A DNA stretch of 64,000 nt from an uncultured Succinivibrionaceae bacterium (GTDB lineage: Bacteria > Pseudomonadota > Gammaproteobacteria > Enterobacterales > Succinivibrionaceae): positions 1-64,000 of the forward strand of contig UQCV01000002.1 in assembly GCA_900539665.1 (NCBI GenBank), in the 5' to 3' direction. A program made the position numbers and the translations under genes. Position 1 is the first letter of the stretch, and each line of letters opens with the position of its first letter. This document shows positions 32,664-41,413 of this stretch, one piece after another. The notes under the pieces are model-generated. The model made no database searches, was not told the DNA's origin, and saw nothing but the letters and a program-made list of their open reading frames with translations.

Positions 32664-33206
32664 ATGGCATTTTATGATGAGCAACATCAAAGGGAAATAG
32701 CAAACATAGAACGAGTATGGAGCAATCTTCAAGAACTTAGTCAATTGGCTCGTATGTACGGGATTAATGATATTTTTCAAGATAATGGAGCGAAAATACT
32801 TCAACAGCTTATCTATCTTAAAATGAAGCTTCTGCCTGGCCGAGAAGGAAATGACTGTATTTCTGATAGTGGCACCGAATGGGAAATGAAATCCATAAAC
32901 CTAGAAACATCTGCAACAGGATTTAGCACCAATCATCACACAAACCACGATATTATTAACAAATACCGTCAAGTTCCTTGGTCATTTGCAATATACTACG
33001 GGATTAATCTTAACGAGATATACGTAATGACTCCTCAAATGTTAGAACCTCTTTTTAAACACTGGGAAGAAAAACTTCTAACAATGAGCCATTTAAATAA
33101 TCCAAAGATCCCCGTAGCTTTCGTACGCAGTAGTGGTATTCGAGTCTATCCTATTGACAAAACAAATCCTATTGACCCAGATTCTATAAACATTAGATAC
33201 TACTAA
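32664..33206 (+). CDS. PvuII-like type II restriction endonuclease
   Basis: This 180-residue protein matches PvuII over almost its whole length. GINDIFQDNG, LPGREGND, FSTNHHTN and KYRQVPW are shared blocks as I recall the PvuII sequence. The catalytic residues are D64, E74 and K76 (WEMKS); H91 and H92 correspond to histidines used in base recognition. PvuII cuts CAGCTG, and the same specificity is expected. The ATG at 32664 has GGAGG eight bases upstream; PvuII is 157 residues. The gene is AT-rich and faces its methyltransferase. Confidence 0.92.
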   Translation: MAFYDEQHQREIANIERVWSNLQELSQLARMYGINDIFQDNGAKILQQLIYLKMKLLPGREGNDCISDSGTEWEMKSINLETSATGFSTNHHTNHDIINKYRQVPWSFAIYYGINLNEIYVMTPQMLEPLFKHWEEKLLTMSHLNNPKIPVAFVRSSGIRVYPIDKTNPIDPDSINIRYY

Positions 33207-33212
33207 TCAGCG

Positions 33213-33236
33213 TAAGCACAGATTATTCTGTGCTTA
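33213..33236. terminator. Bidirectional hairpin between the convergent restriction and methyltransferase genes
   Basis: TAAGCACAGA at 33213-33222 pairs with TCTGTGCTTA at 33227-33236 through a four-base loop, a perfect ten-pair stem. It lies in the 31-base gap between the two convergent genes. Confidence 0.7.
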
Positions 33237-33237
33237 T

Positions 33238-34182
33238 TTATAGCTCAATATCGCCCCCATTATTTATTTTTTTGTAGTATATCTCAGCACTATCTTCGTC
33301 TTTAACAAATCTAAATACAGAACTGGCTACATACTCTTCAGATAGTTCAAATGTAAGCCACCGTCGGTTATGCCTTTCTGCAACCATTCCAGTTGTATTG
33401 CTTCCACCAAAAATGTCAACAACCAAATCTCCTTCTTCAGTCAAAAACTTTATAAAGAATTCAGGAAGTGCTGCAGGGTAACGCGCTGGGTGCCCCTTAA
33501 CTCCACATCTTTTACAATAGCGCAAGTACTGACTGTTACTTTCGCTATTTGGTATTTGAAGCATATTTGATGGGATAGCGCCCCCATTATTAGTTGTCCA
33601 TGAGGATATAGTCAAAACATGCCCTGAAGGCCTTTCAACACTATCTCCTTTAATATAATTTTCTGGATGATCAACCAAGTTTTGCATTCTACCAGAATAA
33701 GGAACAAGCACATTCTTAACATTAGCCTTACACAACTTTGGATTCTTGCAAAACCACCATACAGTATTAACAGATGTTTTAGCTCTAAGCTTACGTTTAT
33801 TCACCCACTCTATTGGCGCAGGAAGAGCTGACGGATTATGCCAATAAAACGGTTGAGCCAATTTAAAACCTATTTCGTCGACCATTTTAATTAAAGTTCT
33901 AAACTGGTATAAACTATATGATGGCTCCCCTTTTTCATAAGCTCCACCAATATCAATTACAAAACTACCATCGTCACGCAATTTATTAAATGAAACTTTC
34001 CCAAATTCGCACAGCCAATCTACATAACTATCCTGATCTTCATTACCATAGGATTTTTTCCTTTGAAGAGCAAAAGGAGGACTTGTTACTATCAAGTTTA
34101 TGCTGTTATCAGGCAATTTGCTTAATTCAGAGAGAGAATCACCGCAAATACATTGGCCTAATTTTGTTTTATACCCACTCAT
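33238..34182 (-). CDS. PvuII-like N4-cytosine DNA methyltransferase
   Basis: This 314-residue methyltransferase protects CAGCTG sites if it shares PvuII specificity. TSPPFALQ (motif IV, residues 33-40) is the N4-cytosine catalytic block, and DIFGGSNTTG (256-265) the AdoMet-binding motif, so the order is the beta class as in M.PvuII. AYEKGEPSYSLYQFR and NPSALPAPIEWVNKRKLR are nearly PvuII-specific blocks as I recall them. No C-protein gene is seen beside it; in the plasmid-borne PvuII system a controller gene overlaps the endonuclease gene. Confidence 0.93.
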   Translation of the reverse strand: MSGYKTKLGQCICGDSLSELSKLPDNSINLIVTSPPFALQRKKSYGNEDQDSYVDWLCEFGKVSFNKLRDDGSFVIDIGGAYEKGEPSYSLYQFRTLIKMVDEIGFKLAQPFYWHNPSALPAPIEWVNKRKLRAKTSVNTVWWFCKNPKLCKANVKNVLVPYSGRMQNLVDHPENYIKGDSVERPSGHVLTISSWTTNNGGAIPSNMLQIPNSESNSQYLRYCKRCGVKGHPARYPAALPEFFIKFLTEEGDLVVDIFGGSNTTGMVAERHNRRWLTFELSEEYVASSVFRFVKDEDSAEIYYKKINNGGDIEL

Positions 34183-34400
34183 TTTTCACATATTCCTTAT
34201 GGATTTTACATAGTTCTCCAATGAAGTTTTCAATTATAAAAGTTTTTATTATTTCAACATCTAGCTTTTTGACGCCAAATAATGTTCTCAATTATCAAAT
34301 TAGCAGCCAAAACTCATATATGTTGCAACGGACTTGTTGTAAGATAAGTTTAATCAATTGTACCTTTCGAAGTGATATTAGATTACTATCAGAGAAGAAA
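34183..34400. other. AT-rich intergenic segment before the methyltransferase gene
   Basis: This 218-base gap is about 70% A+T by eye and holds no convincing open frame on either strand. It probably contains the methyltransferase promoter, but no clear -35/-10 pair stands out. Confidence 0.5.
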
Positions 34401-35876
34401 TCAACCCCTAATATTCTGTTTTCTCAAAAATTTAACAATCTGAAAATATTCAAAGCTGGGCTCATTCTGTGAATGATCCCATAGACTCGAAATGATCTCA
34501 AAATTACTATCAGAAGACAGTTGTTTACTAAACTGTTTAAAATGTTCTCTACCGGCCAATCCAATGATCAGCATAGTCCACTTCTTTATCGAAGAAACAT
34601 TTGTAGAAAAATACATATCCAATACAGCTTTACTATCTAAAACAGTATCCTTTAAAATATTGAGGATTAGCTCCCCTGTACGATCGGAATCAATCATATT
34701 AATTAACAATGTTGTATAATCTTTACGCATGTTTTCTTCTATATTTGCTAAAGCATGTGACGACAGCATCTGATTTTCGTTCAGAGCAAGTAAAACGAGC
34801 TTTTTTAATGTTTTTTCATTAACACAAATGCCCCAGGCTGCCGCAGCCCGGATTTCTTCTGTCAACGAAGTGTTTTCAGCCATTTCAATCAATATATTAG
34901 TTGCTTTATTAAACATTTGAAGTTCACTAAGAATTAAAACAAATTCTAATATATACTCACTTGACTGAAGTGAACTTGCATATTCATAGAAATTGTCCCA
35001 TACAACTTCGTCTAATCTTATCAGAGAGGAGTATGCCTCAAGAATAATTCTCGGATCCTTTTCTCTCTCAATAAGAGAGTATAACTCTGCTACACTTCTA
35101 TCATTTTTACCTAAATATCCAATCGCCTTCACACCAGCATAACGGATTTCTGTGTTTTTACTATTGATGTCATAAAAAAAATCATACTGATAATCATCAC
35201 ATGTTAGCTGTTCCTTCTGAGGCAACACTCCAGCAATAATAGTATCCTGGGCTCCGAACTTATCACCTGGTTTGCAGTATATATACATACCACTGTCTTT
35301 AGCATAAGAATATGTATATTTGCCGCCATCATCGTAATGTACTACGACCCTGATTTTCGCCAAATTTAAATCTTCAAATACACCTGTAACAACACCGGAT
35401 TTTTTAGGGACCGTAGTTTTCCATGTGCGATCTTTTTCCGAACCTTCTGAAGCAGACTTTGCATTTCCTAGTTTACTCTTTAGAATTGTATCTCTAAGAC
35501 TTTTAGTAGAAAAAACGTTGATACATTGACTTGGCTTCCAATCATCGTCTTTTTTACCACATTGTACAAAAGCAATGAGGTCCTCATCGCGTAATCCAGC
35601 ATCCCATCTTCTATCAGGATTGTTCTCATTATCAGACATTTTTACTTCTAATTTTGTTTTTGCACGGGATTCAATTCTTTTACCACACCGTAAACAAATT
35701 AAGTCAGGAAGACGAAGTCTTTTAATTTTTGTACTCCATATTTTATTACTTGTGCTATATCGTTCTAGCTCAATTATTCTATGACCTGAAGCATTCAACG
35801 TTAAAACAACAGCTTTTGACGAAGTTGCGCCCATACTAATTTTCTCTAAAAAGCTCCAATCTGATTTGAAATTCAT
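34401..35876 (-). CDS. HEAT-repeat protein with an N-terminal PD-(D/E)XK-like segment, defence-island associated
   Basis: This 491-residue protein is not recognised. Residues 57-79 read P-D ... E69 ... E77-V-K79 with a CxxC at 61-64 (LPDLICLRCGKRIES and LEVKMSD), which resembles a PD-(D/E)XK nuclease core with an added zinc knuckle. Residues ~165-215 form a beta-rich segment. Residues ~230-480 are successive paired helices like HEAT repeats (VRYAGVKAIGYLG type units). It is encoded 92 bases downstream of the Hachiman-like helicase, on the same strand. A role as a third defence component or as a separate effector is an inference. Confidence 0.6.
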   Translation of the reverse strand: MNFKSDWSFLEKISMGATSSKAVVLTLNASGHRIIELERYSTSNKIWSTKIKRLRLPDLICLRCGKRIESRAKTKLEVKMSDNENNPDRRWDAGLRDEDLIAFVQCGKKDDDWKPSQCINVFSTKSLRDTILKSKLGNAKSASEGSEKDRTWKTTVPKKSGVVTGVFEDLNLAKIRVVVHYDDGGKYTYSYAKDSGMYIYCKPGDKFGAQDTIIAGVLPQKEQLTCDDYQYDFFYDINSKNTEIRYAGVKAIGYLGKNDRSVAELYSLIEREKDPRIILEAYSSLIRLDEVVWDNFYEYASSLQSSEYILEFVLILSELQMFNKATNILIEMAENTSLTEEIRAAAAWGICVNEKTLKKLVLLALNENQMLSSHALANIEENMRKDYTTLLINMIDSDRTGELILNILKDTVLDSKAVLDMYFSTNVSSIKKWTMLIIGLAGREHFKQFSKQLSSDSNFEIISSLWDHSQNEPSFEYFQIVKFLRKQNIRG

Positions 35877-35968
35877 AAATATTCCTTATTTTTTGCATAA
35901 AATAATCTACATTAGTCCTAGATACCAATAGAAGAGTAACACAAAATAAAAGACTTAATCGTCAAAAA

Positions 35969-38572
35969 CTATGATTCAAACAATTCTGGAATATTATTCA
36001 AAACTAGCAGAGCTTCTCTTCTAACGCCAGTACTCGAACAGTCAAATATTAATGTATTAATTTTTACACCCTCATCAGTTCTTACAATATACACATCTTC
36101 ATGCTTTTGGATATATGACGCCACCTCTGATGAAAACCCATTTTTCTGCAACAAAATACAGATTTTATTAGTAGTTCCATACTCAACATACTCATACCAA
36201 TCATTTGTAAGAAAATCACGATGACGATATTTCTTCAACTCTGTAGAAAAGCGCATAAAATAGTTAGATAACCTGAAGAGAATAATGTCATTTACATTAT
36301 TCAATGTCTCTTCAATGACTTTATTACGATGCTCTTGACCATTATCAAACGGAATTGCTTTTCTGTTGATATTAATGTTCTTACCTACCTTGAATGAGAT
36401 CGCCTGATCAATAAGATACTTAATCCCTTTTCCACTAAGCCATTGGGTGAGCAAAATTGCATAAAATCTCAGCTTTGTATGTTTGCCATTTTTTACCTGG
36501 CCAAGTGTACTTGTTTCGTACGTTTCCCAATCAAACACATCACATAATTTTTCGAGAAAATTTAGCGTGTCTTGAAAGTCAACATACCCTGACAATAAAT
36601 TTACCTTCGGATAATCTAAGCCGTCAGCTATTGCTTTAACCAAACGAGAAACCTGATCAACATTAACATTAATATCATCATCTGGTTCATTCTTATGATG
36701 TGTAAAAAATTCTCGAATAATTGAAATATCATTAGCCGTTAGAACAGTTTCAAATTCTCTGATTACACGCCCCTTTCTCCCAAGCATGATGTCGCGGAGT
36801 AAAATGTTAGCTATTTTCCGCATTAACGAATATTCTTCGTTTGTTTGTTTATCTATCTTCTTTAACTTTGTTTGCCCTTTTTTCAAACAATCAACTACGT
36901 ATTCTTTCTCTCTGTCTGAGATCGTAGTAATTGATAGCTTCTGTGGCTCAACATCCTTTTTAAGGAGTGATACATAATTATTTGGAAAAACCCTACCACC
37001 AGGTAAGCACATTAAAAATACATTACCATAAAGTTTATAGTTAAGCCTGCCAACGCGTCCTATTAGATTTCTAAATTCAACTGACGACATGGGAGATAAA
37101 CCATTTTTGTAATCAGTTATAAATAAATTGTCAGCCGGTAGATTAACACCTTCTAATAAAGTACTGGTGCAAAATATCGTGTGTATGCCACCATACTTTT
37201 TTCGGAAAAGTTCTTCTATACGCAATCGAATATTCGTAGGCAAATAACCAATATGATATGCAACGCCCTTCTCTACTGTCTTAGCTAGATAATAATCCTC
37301 GTGTATCTGGTCTCTAATTTCTTCAGCCAAAGTCCGCAATTCGGGATCTTCTTGTCCATGTATCCCCTCAGCATATTCACGCGCAAAGTCGACAACTTTA
37401 ACTTTTGCATTACAGTAAACAAGATTTTTCTTTCCCACTCCAAGTTCTTTTACAAACGAGGAAAATGTCCTGTTGGTTTCAATAGATTCTACTATCTGAA
37501 TACTCTGAGTTAAACTGTTGTAATAACCGAGATGGTTTGATTGGAGATCAATCAAAAATTTTTCCTGACTTACTGGTGTGAAAGACGATGCCATACACCC
37601 TCTTTTACCTTCAACGCTGTTTGGAATCAATTCTAAATAAACGTCGGGATTAGGTATATTTGGAGAGGCAAACACCACATTAGGACGATGTTCACCTCGA
37701 TTGAGCATTCCTACAATCTGATAGTAAAATACGCTTCGACCATTCTTTTCAGAAATGTTCTGAGCTTCATCGATAAACAAATAATGAATGGGAATATCAG
37801 GGAAACCAATCAGTTGATACATCAACCTTTCGGGAGTCATTACGAAGATATAACGATGGGCATTTTTATCTTGAAGAATCGTAGCACCTGCCGAAACGAC
37901 AATTCTGCAGTCATATTTCTTAAGAGTGGTTCCTAGCTTATCGGCAAGTTCCTTCGAAACCTCATTTATTAAAGCTTTTGTCGGCACGATAATCGCAAAA
38001 TTACAATCTGCATTCTTCTTTATTCTCTCACGGATAAAAGTTCTCATTACAAACGATTTACCCATCGAAGTTGGGCCTGAATAACTAAAAAAAGCATCCC
38101 TTGTCATATGTTCAAAGGCATCTTTCTGAGAACGTAAAAAATAATGATTCTCTTCCGAGGGGATTCGAAGATAATCCTTTGAGATTTCAGTCGACAATCT
38201 GTCAAATAAATTTGATTCAATAAAACCAGGTACGCTATGACTAATGCCTAGATAATTGCTAGTATTTGATAACACAGAGCCCATAACGTAGCGAATCTGC
38301 TCATTATTTGGCATTGTTGCATCCAAAAGGATAATAAGTTCCTGCGCTAAAGAATGATGTTGTTCTGAAAATTCTGTTCCTGCTGATTTAGATAATAAAT
38401 CCGCAAATCGAAGTGCATCATCGATATCAACAGTTTTATGAGAAGGATTTTCAATTCGAAATACTTTAAAAAAATAGTTATTGAGCAGGGAATCATAGAT
38501 TTCCTTCAAATATCCATTTTTTTCAATACCTGTAAAAATTGATTGCCCAAGAGATACTTTATTCTCATTCAT
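35969..38572 (-). CDS. hamB: Hachiman/AbpB-like superfamily 2 helicase
   Basis: This 867-residue protein is a Ski2-like DExH-type helicase. Walker A is GPTSMGKS (166-173), motif II DEAQ (268-271), motif VI LIGRVGR (503-509), with TSTLLEGVNLPADNL before it. The C-terminal ~300 residues are helical and unlike common helicases. In Hachiman, HamB senses DNA ends and holds the HamA nuclease in check (known biology). The ATG at 38572 has GAGG nine bases upstream; an ATG at 38587 overlaps the HamA stop but lacks a binding site. The symbol is by analogy. Confidence 0.8.
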   Translation of the reverse strand: MNENKVSLGQSIFTGIEKNGYLKEIYDSLLNNYFFKVFRIENPSHKTVDIDDALRFADLLSKSAGTEFSEQHHSLAQELIILLDATMPNNEQIRYVMGSVLSNTSNYLGISHSVPGFIESNLFDRLSTEISKDYLRIPSEENHYFLRSQKDAFEHMTRDAFFSYSGPTSMGKSFVMRTFIRERIKKNADCNFAIIVPTKALINEVSKELADKLGTTLKKYDCRIVVSAGATILQDKNAHRYIFVMTPERLMYQLIGFPDIPIHYLFIDEAQNISEKNGRSVFYYQIVGMLNRGEHRPNVVFASPNIPNPDVYLELIPNSVEGKRGCMASSFTPVSQEKFLIDLQSNHLGYYNSLTQSIQIVESIETNRTFSSFVKELGVGKKNLVYCNAKVKVVDFAREYAEGIHGQEDPELRTLAEEIRDQIHEDYYLAKTVEKGVAYHIGYLPTNIRLRIEELFRKKYGGIHTIFCTSTLLEGVNLPADNLFITDYKNGLSPMSSVEFRNLIGRVGRLNYKLYGNVFLMCLPGGRVFPNNYVSLLKKDVEPQKLSITTISDREKEYVVDCLKKGQTKLKKIDKQTNEEYSLMRKIANILLRDIMLGRKGRVIREFETVLTANDISIIREFFTHHKNEPDDDINVNVDQVSRLVKAIADGLDYPKVNLLSGYVDFQDTLNFLEKLCDVFDWETYETSTLGQVKNGKHTKLRFYAILLTQWLSGKGIKYLIDQAISFKVGKNININRKAIPFDNGQEHRNKVIEETLNNVNDIILFRLSNYFMRFSTELKKYRHRDFLTNDWYEYVEYGTTNKICILLQKNGFSSEVASYIQKHEDVYIVRTDEGVKINTLIFDCSSTGVRREALLVLNNIPELFES

Positions 38573-38583
38573 TATTAGGTACC

Positions 38584-40035
38584 TCATAACAACAATTCAT
38601 TCATGATCTGTTTTTTGTCATTTTCTACATTATTAAACGGCAAAAAATAAAAATAGTACGAATGCATACCTAATTTCAAAGCTGCAGCTTTTTCCTCAAT
38701 GTACGGAAGCATTTCTGCAATATCAGATTTAATCCGTTCTACTGCATTTCGACGAAAAGCTTCATTATCATCATCTTGCAAATCTAAGGAATAACCAATA
38801 AAGACACCAAACGCCATATCAGGTGCAGATTGGCGATTCTTGTTAGGTATAAGAATCTGACGTAGCCAAGCAGTAGTATCTTTGTCGAAAGAATGGTTGA
38901 ACAATGCGTTATCAACCATTTCCATCTCACAAGCTTTTCTCGATTTAATAGCCGATATCACATTAAACGCCGAATCTATACCATCTGACAAATGACCACT
39001 TAAGCTGGAGGCTCCGAATACCAATTGAAAACTTATATTCCCACCAACTCTACGCTTAAGCAGATGTACGCTATCACTCTTGCTTTGAAAATGGCTAGAG
39101 GATGTATTTATCTCAACTTTACTTAGCAATTTTGGTGCATGAAGTCCCCCTTCCATAAATGTAAAGAGTAGCATTTCTCCTAATTCATTGCCGGTGCCTT
39201 TCTGACCGGGCTGACCATTTGCCTTCATTAGTTTGAGAGCTTTTGCCCCAATGTTCCTAACTTTATTTTTGTTATAGAAATCTTGTATTTGAGCCCTAGA
39301 ATATACATACATTCCAACACTATCTAACAGGTATTCGTTTAAAGCCGTGTAATCGAAAGCCGAATCTGATATGTCTAAATAATATAAATTTATTTCACAT
39401 TTATTTTTTAATTCTAAGTTTCTTTTATTTTCAATTTTATGGAATACGACATCAAAATCGCCTCCATCCAAAGTACAAACCAACTCTTCCGATTTAACAA
39501 CTACCGATGACTGAATGGTGATGGTATTACGACTTTTTTCAAAACTATCGACATAAGTCTTATTTACTTGCGCGATTGTGGCTTTGCCTGATTTGTTCTC
39601 AACTGCCGTTACTGTATACATAAGAATATTGCTTAAGAACTCAGCAGGATCGAATGTGGTCAAATTTTTAAGTTCTTCAAAACGCATACTCCCAATTAGA
39701 CAGTCATCCTCACTAATACTAGAAAGTGCTATATCTTTCAAAGCAAGTAAGGCAAGCGGAATCTTTTCATGTGTCAACAAGGGAATAACATATTCTTGTA
39801 TTTTTCCAACAACTGTTTCAGGCTTAATAGATTGAGAAATTTTGATAACGTGTGCTGGAGATAGATTATCAGTGCACGAGTTCAGTTTACTAACAGCACT
39901 ATGGTCAACCTCTAACATATCACCGTACTGTTCATTAACCACCTTCACAAGAGTTCCGCAAAGTACGCTATTAGAAATTTTAGGCTTTGAACAGCATTTT
40001 AATATTCTAAGTAGTGCAGCAAAACAAAGAACCAA
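38584..40035 (-). CDS. hamA: DUF1837 (HamA/AbpA-like) defence protein with extra N-terminal domain
   Basis: Residues ~175-480 resemble DUF1837: NELGEMLLFTF (283-293), KSDSVHLL (319-326), and a helical end finishing in YFYFLPFNNVENDKKQI. Typical HamA is about 300 residues. Here ~170 residues precede the domain (YGDMLEVDHSAVSKLNSC is a notable part) and are of unrecognised type. In nuclease-active HamA an E-x-K pair follows the HLL block (my recollection); here that place reads FGASSLSG (340-347), with Ala and Ser instead. The start codon is TTG at 40035 with GAGGGG nine bases upstream, right after the regulator's stop. Confidence 0.75.
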   Translation of the reverse strand: MVLCFAALLRILKCCSKPKISNSVLCGTLVKVVNEQYGDMLEVDHSAVSKLNSCTDNLSPAHVIKISQSIKPETVVGKIQEYVIPLLTHEKIPLALLALKDIALSSISEDDCLIGSMRFEELKNLTTFDPAEFLSNILMYTVTAVENKSGKATIAQVNKTYVDSFEKSRNTITIQSSVVVKSEELVCTLDGGDFDVVFHKIENKRNLELKNKCEINLYYLDISDSAFDYTALNEYLLDSVGMYVYSRAQIQDFYNKNKVRNIGAKALKLMKANGQPGQKGTGNELGEMLLFTFMEGGLHAPKLLSKVEINTSSSHFQSKSDSVHLLKRRVGGNISFQLVFGASSLSGHLSDGIDSAFNVISAIKSRKACEMEMVDNALFNHSFDKDTTAWLRQILIPNKNRQSAPDMAFGVFIGYSLDLQDDDNEAFRRNAVERIKSDIAEMLPYIEEKAAALKLGMHSYYFYFLPFNNVENDKKQIMNELLL

Positions 40036-40050
40036 CTATAAAATCCCCTC

Positions 40051-40263
40051 TTAATTGTTTTCATCACTTACAAAATCTACAAGATCACCTATATTACAGT
40101 TTAACTTTTCACAAATTCTCCCAAGAACATCTAGGCTCACAGCCTCACCTCTCCCCATTTTTGCAATCGTAGCGGAGTTAATTTTTGTTAATTCCATAAG
40201 ATCTTTTTTCATCATATTCTTATCAATTAACAACTTCCAAAGTTTTTTGTAGCTGTACGCCAT
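40051..40263 (-). CDS. XRE-family helix-turn-helix regulator
   Basis: This 70-residue protein is a single HTH of the XRE/Cro type (YKKLWKLLIDKNM, then SATIAKMGRGEAVSLDVLGRICEKLNC). It starts at ATG 40263, with GGAG eight bases upstream, and ends 15 bases before the TTG start of the DUF1837 gene, so all three downstream genes may share its transcript. It probably represses its own operon. It looks like the small regulators that head many defence operons. It could also be considered as a controller of the restriction system, but it is 6 kb away. Confidence 0.85.
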   Translation of the reverse strand: MAYSYKKLWKLLIDKNMMKKDLMELTKINSATIAKMGRGEAVSLDVLGRICEKLNCNIGDLVDFVSDENN

Positions 40264-40599
40264 AAAGTTAACTCCAATCCAGAACATTATTTCTTACACA
40301 AGGCAATAACACTTCTATTGTCACCGTATCACACAACCATAGTTCTTACAACAAAAACATTGAATTTATAAACAAGAACTTTAAAAACACAAAGTTTTTG
40401 GCATAACCAAGACACCAATTTTTTTTCCAAGTTATTTCCAAGTTTTTTCCATGTTATCCCAAAACCCTAATTTCTAAAATGTTCACATAAAGATTTCATG
40501 CCTTGAGCACGGCATTAAAAGGCTCTCTCTGAAGATAGTACACCTTCTTCACGGCCGTGAGGTGAGTTTCGTTGCTATCGGATGAGGTGTTTGTAACTT
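40264..40599. repeat. Divergent intergenic region with short tandem repeats
   Basis: Between the XRE gene and the leader RNA, positions ~40425-40460 carry three near-copies of TTTCCAAGTT (the third reads TTTCCATGTT). These could be operator sites for the XRE regulator or part of the divergent promoters. No gene is visible here. Confidence 0.4.
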
Positions 40600-40743
40600 A
40601 AGAGTGCCAGCTCAACGAAACGGCTGGACACCCGGTGAAGCGGATCATTCCGCAGAGGTGTCCATCTATGTACATAGCTACTGGCAGCCATGAGGGGCGA
40701 CTCTGCTTCGGTTTTTTCAACCGCCTAGCAAGGAGTCAAACCC
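40600..40743 (+). promoter_or_regulatory. Structured 5' leader, candidate cis-regulatory RNA
   Basis: Stems visible on the plus strand are TGCCAG 40605-40610 with CTGGCA 40681-40686; GGACACC 40626-40632 with GGTGTCC 40657-40663; GCGGA 40640-40644 with TCCGC 40649-40653; the palindrome CTATGTACATAG 40666-40677; CGGTT 40709-40713 with AACCG 40719-40723; and GACTC 40699-40703 with GAGTC 40733-40737. The last stem includes the AAGGAG ribosome binding site of the next gene (ATG 40744), so it could switch translation off. The nested layout recalls a riboswitch or attenuator. No known family is recognised. Confidence 0.55.
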
Positions 40744-41388
40744 ATGGCAAAAAATGTAAAGGGTAATTGTGCCCAAAGTAAATCTAAAGGACGAATTAAC
40801 GACAAAGGAAAACAAGTATATGACGCTCCTATCAGAATTGTTAATCAGAAAGATCTCAGAAACTACGGTATTATGTGGAAGGACTGCGAAACTTTATACG
40901 TCGGAGGAATCGAACCAATGAACGTGTATATGTATGAGACCGACGATCCTAAGTTGGCAGATTATTTCTGGAAAGAAATCAACGTTGAACATCACAGAAA
41001 CTGCCGGAGCACCCGCTGCATTGTTCCTGGTACACTGAAACCTCTTATCGTATGCCCCGAATGTAATAAGTGCTCAGAATGCCCTTATGGCAGAAAGCCT
41101 GAAGAGCGTCAGCCCAGGGTCATCAATTATGACGTTCCGGAAGAACTTATGAGCAATGAAGGTGAGGAATTTTCAGTAATGAACGAAGCTGAAAGTGAGA
41201 TGTTTTATAATGAGCTGATTGCTGCCATGAACAGGAAAAATCCGCTTATAGCAGAAGTGTTTGTCAGGTTTCACACCTACGACCTCAGTGCTCCGGAAAT
41301 TGCAGCAGAACTTGGGATAGATAAACGAGCTGTGTACTATCTGAAGGAACAGGGTGAGCAAATCAGAGATAAGATGGTGAACCTGTAA
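40744..41388 (+). CDS. Sigma-like / zinc-knuckle regulatory protein
   Basis: This 214-residue protein has a cysteine-rich middle (CRSTRC near residue 84, CPECNKCSECPYG near residue 112) likely to bind zinc. Its C-terminal region resembles sigma region 4 (NPLIAEVFVRFHTYDLSAPEIAAELGIDKRAVYYL). Firmicutes mobile elements often carry such a gene annotated as a sigma factor. It may drive transcription of phage genes, perhaps the boxes described in the accessory block; this is inferred. AAGGAG nine bases upstream lies within the structured leader. Confidence 0.65.
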   Translation: MAKNVKGNCAQSKSKGRINDKGKQVYDAPIRIVNQKDLRNYGIMWKDCETLYVGGIEPMNVYMYETDDPKLADYFWKEINVEHHRNCRSTRCIVPGTLKPLIVCPECNKCSECPYGRKPEERQPRVINYDVPEELMSNEGEEFSVMNEAESEMFYNELIAAMNRKNPLIAEVFVRFHTYDLSAPEIAAELGIDKRAVYYLKEQGEQIRDKMVNL

Positions 41389-41413
41389 ACAGGTATCCTC
41401 TTTAAGTTTAAGG

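Noticed and set aside
32664..34182. Toxin-antitoxin pair
   Set aside because: The two proteins match a restriction enzyme and a methyltransferase along most of their length, with all catalytic residues visible.
40051..40263. XRE protein as the missing controller of the PvuII-like system
   Set aside because: It sits 6 kb away, reads into the Hachiman-like genes with a 15-base gap and shows no link to the restriction gene.
40600..41388. Retron (msr-msd RNA with reverse transcriptase)
   Set aside because: The structured RNA precedes a sigma-like protein without any reverse transcriptase motif such as YADD.
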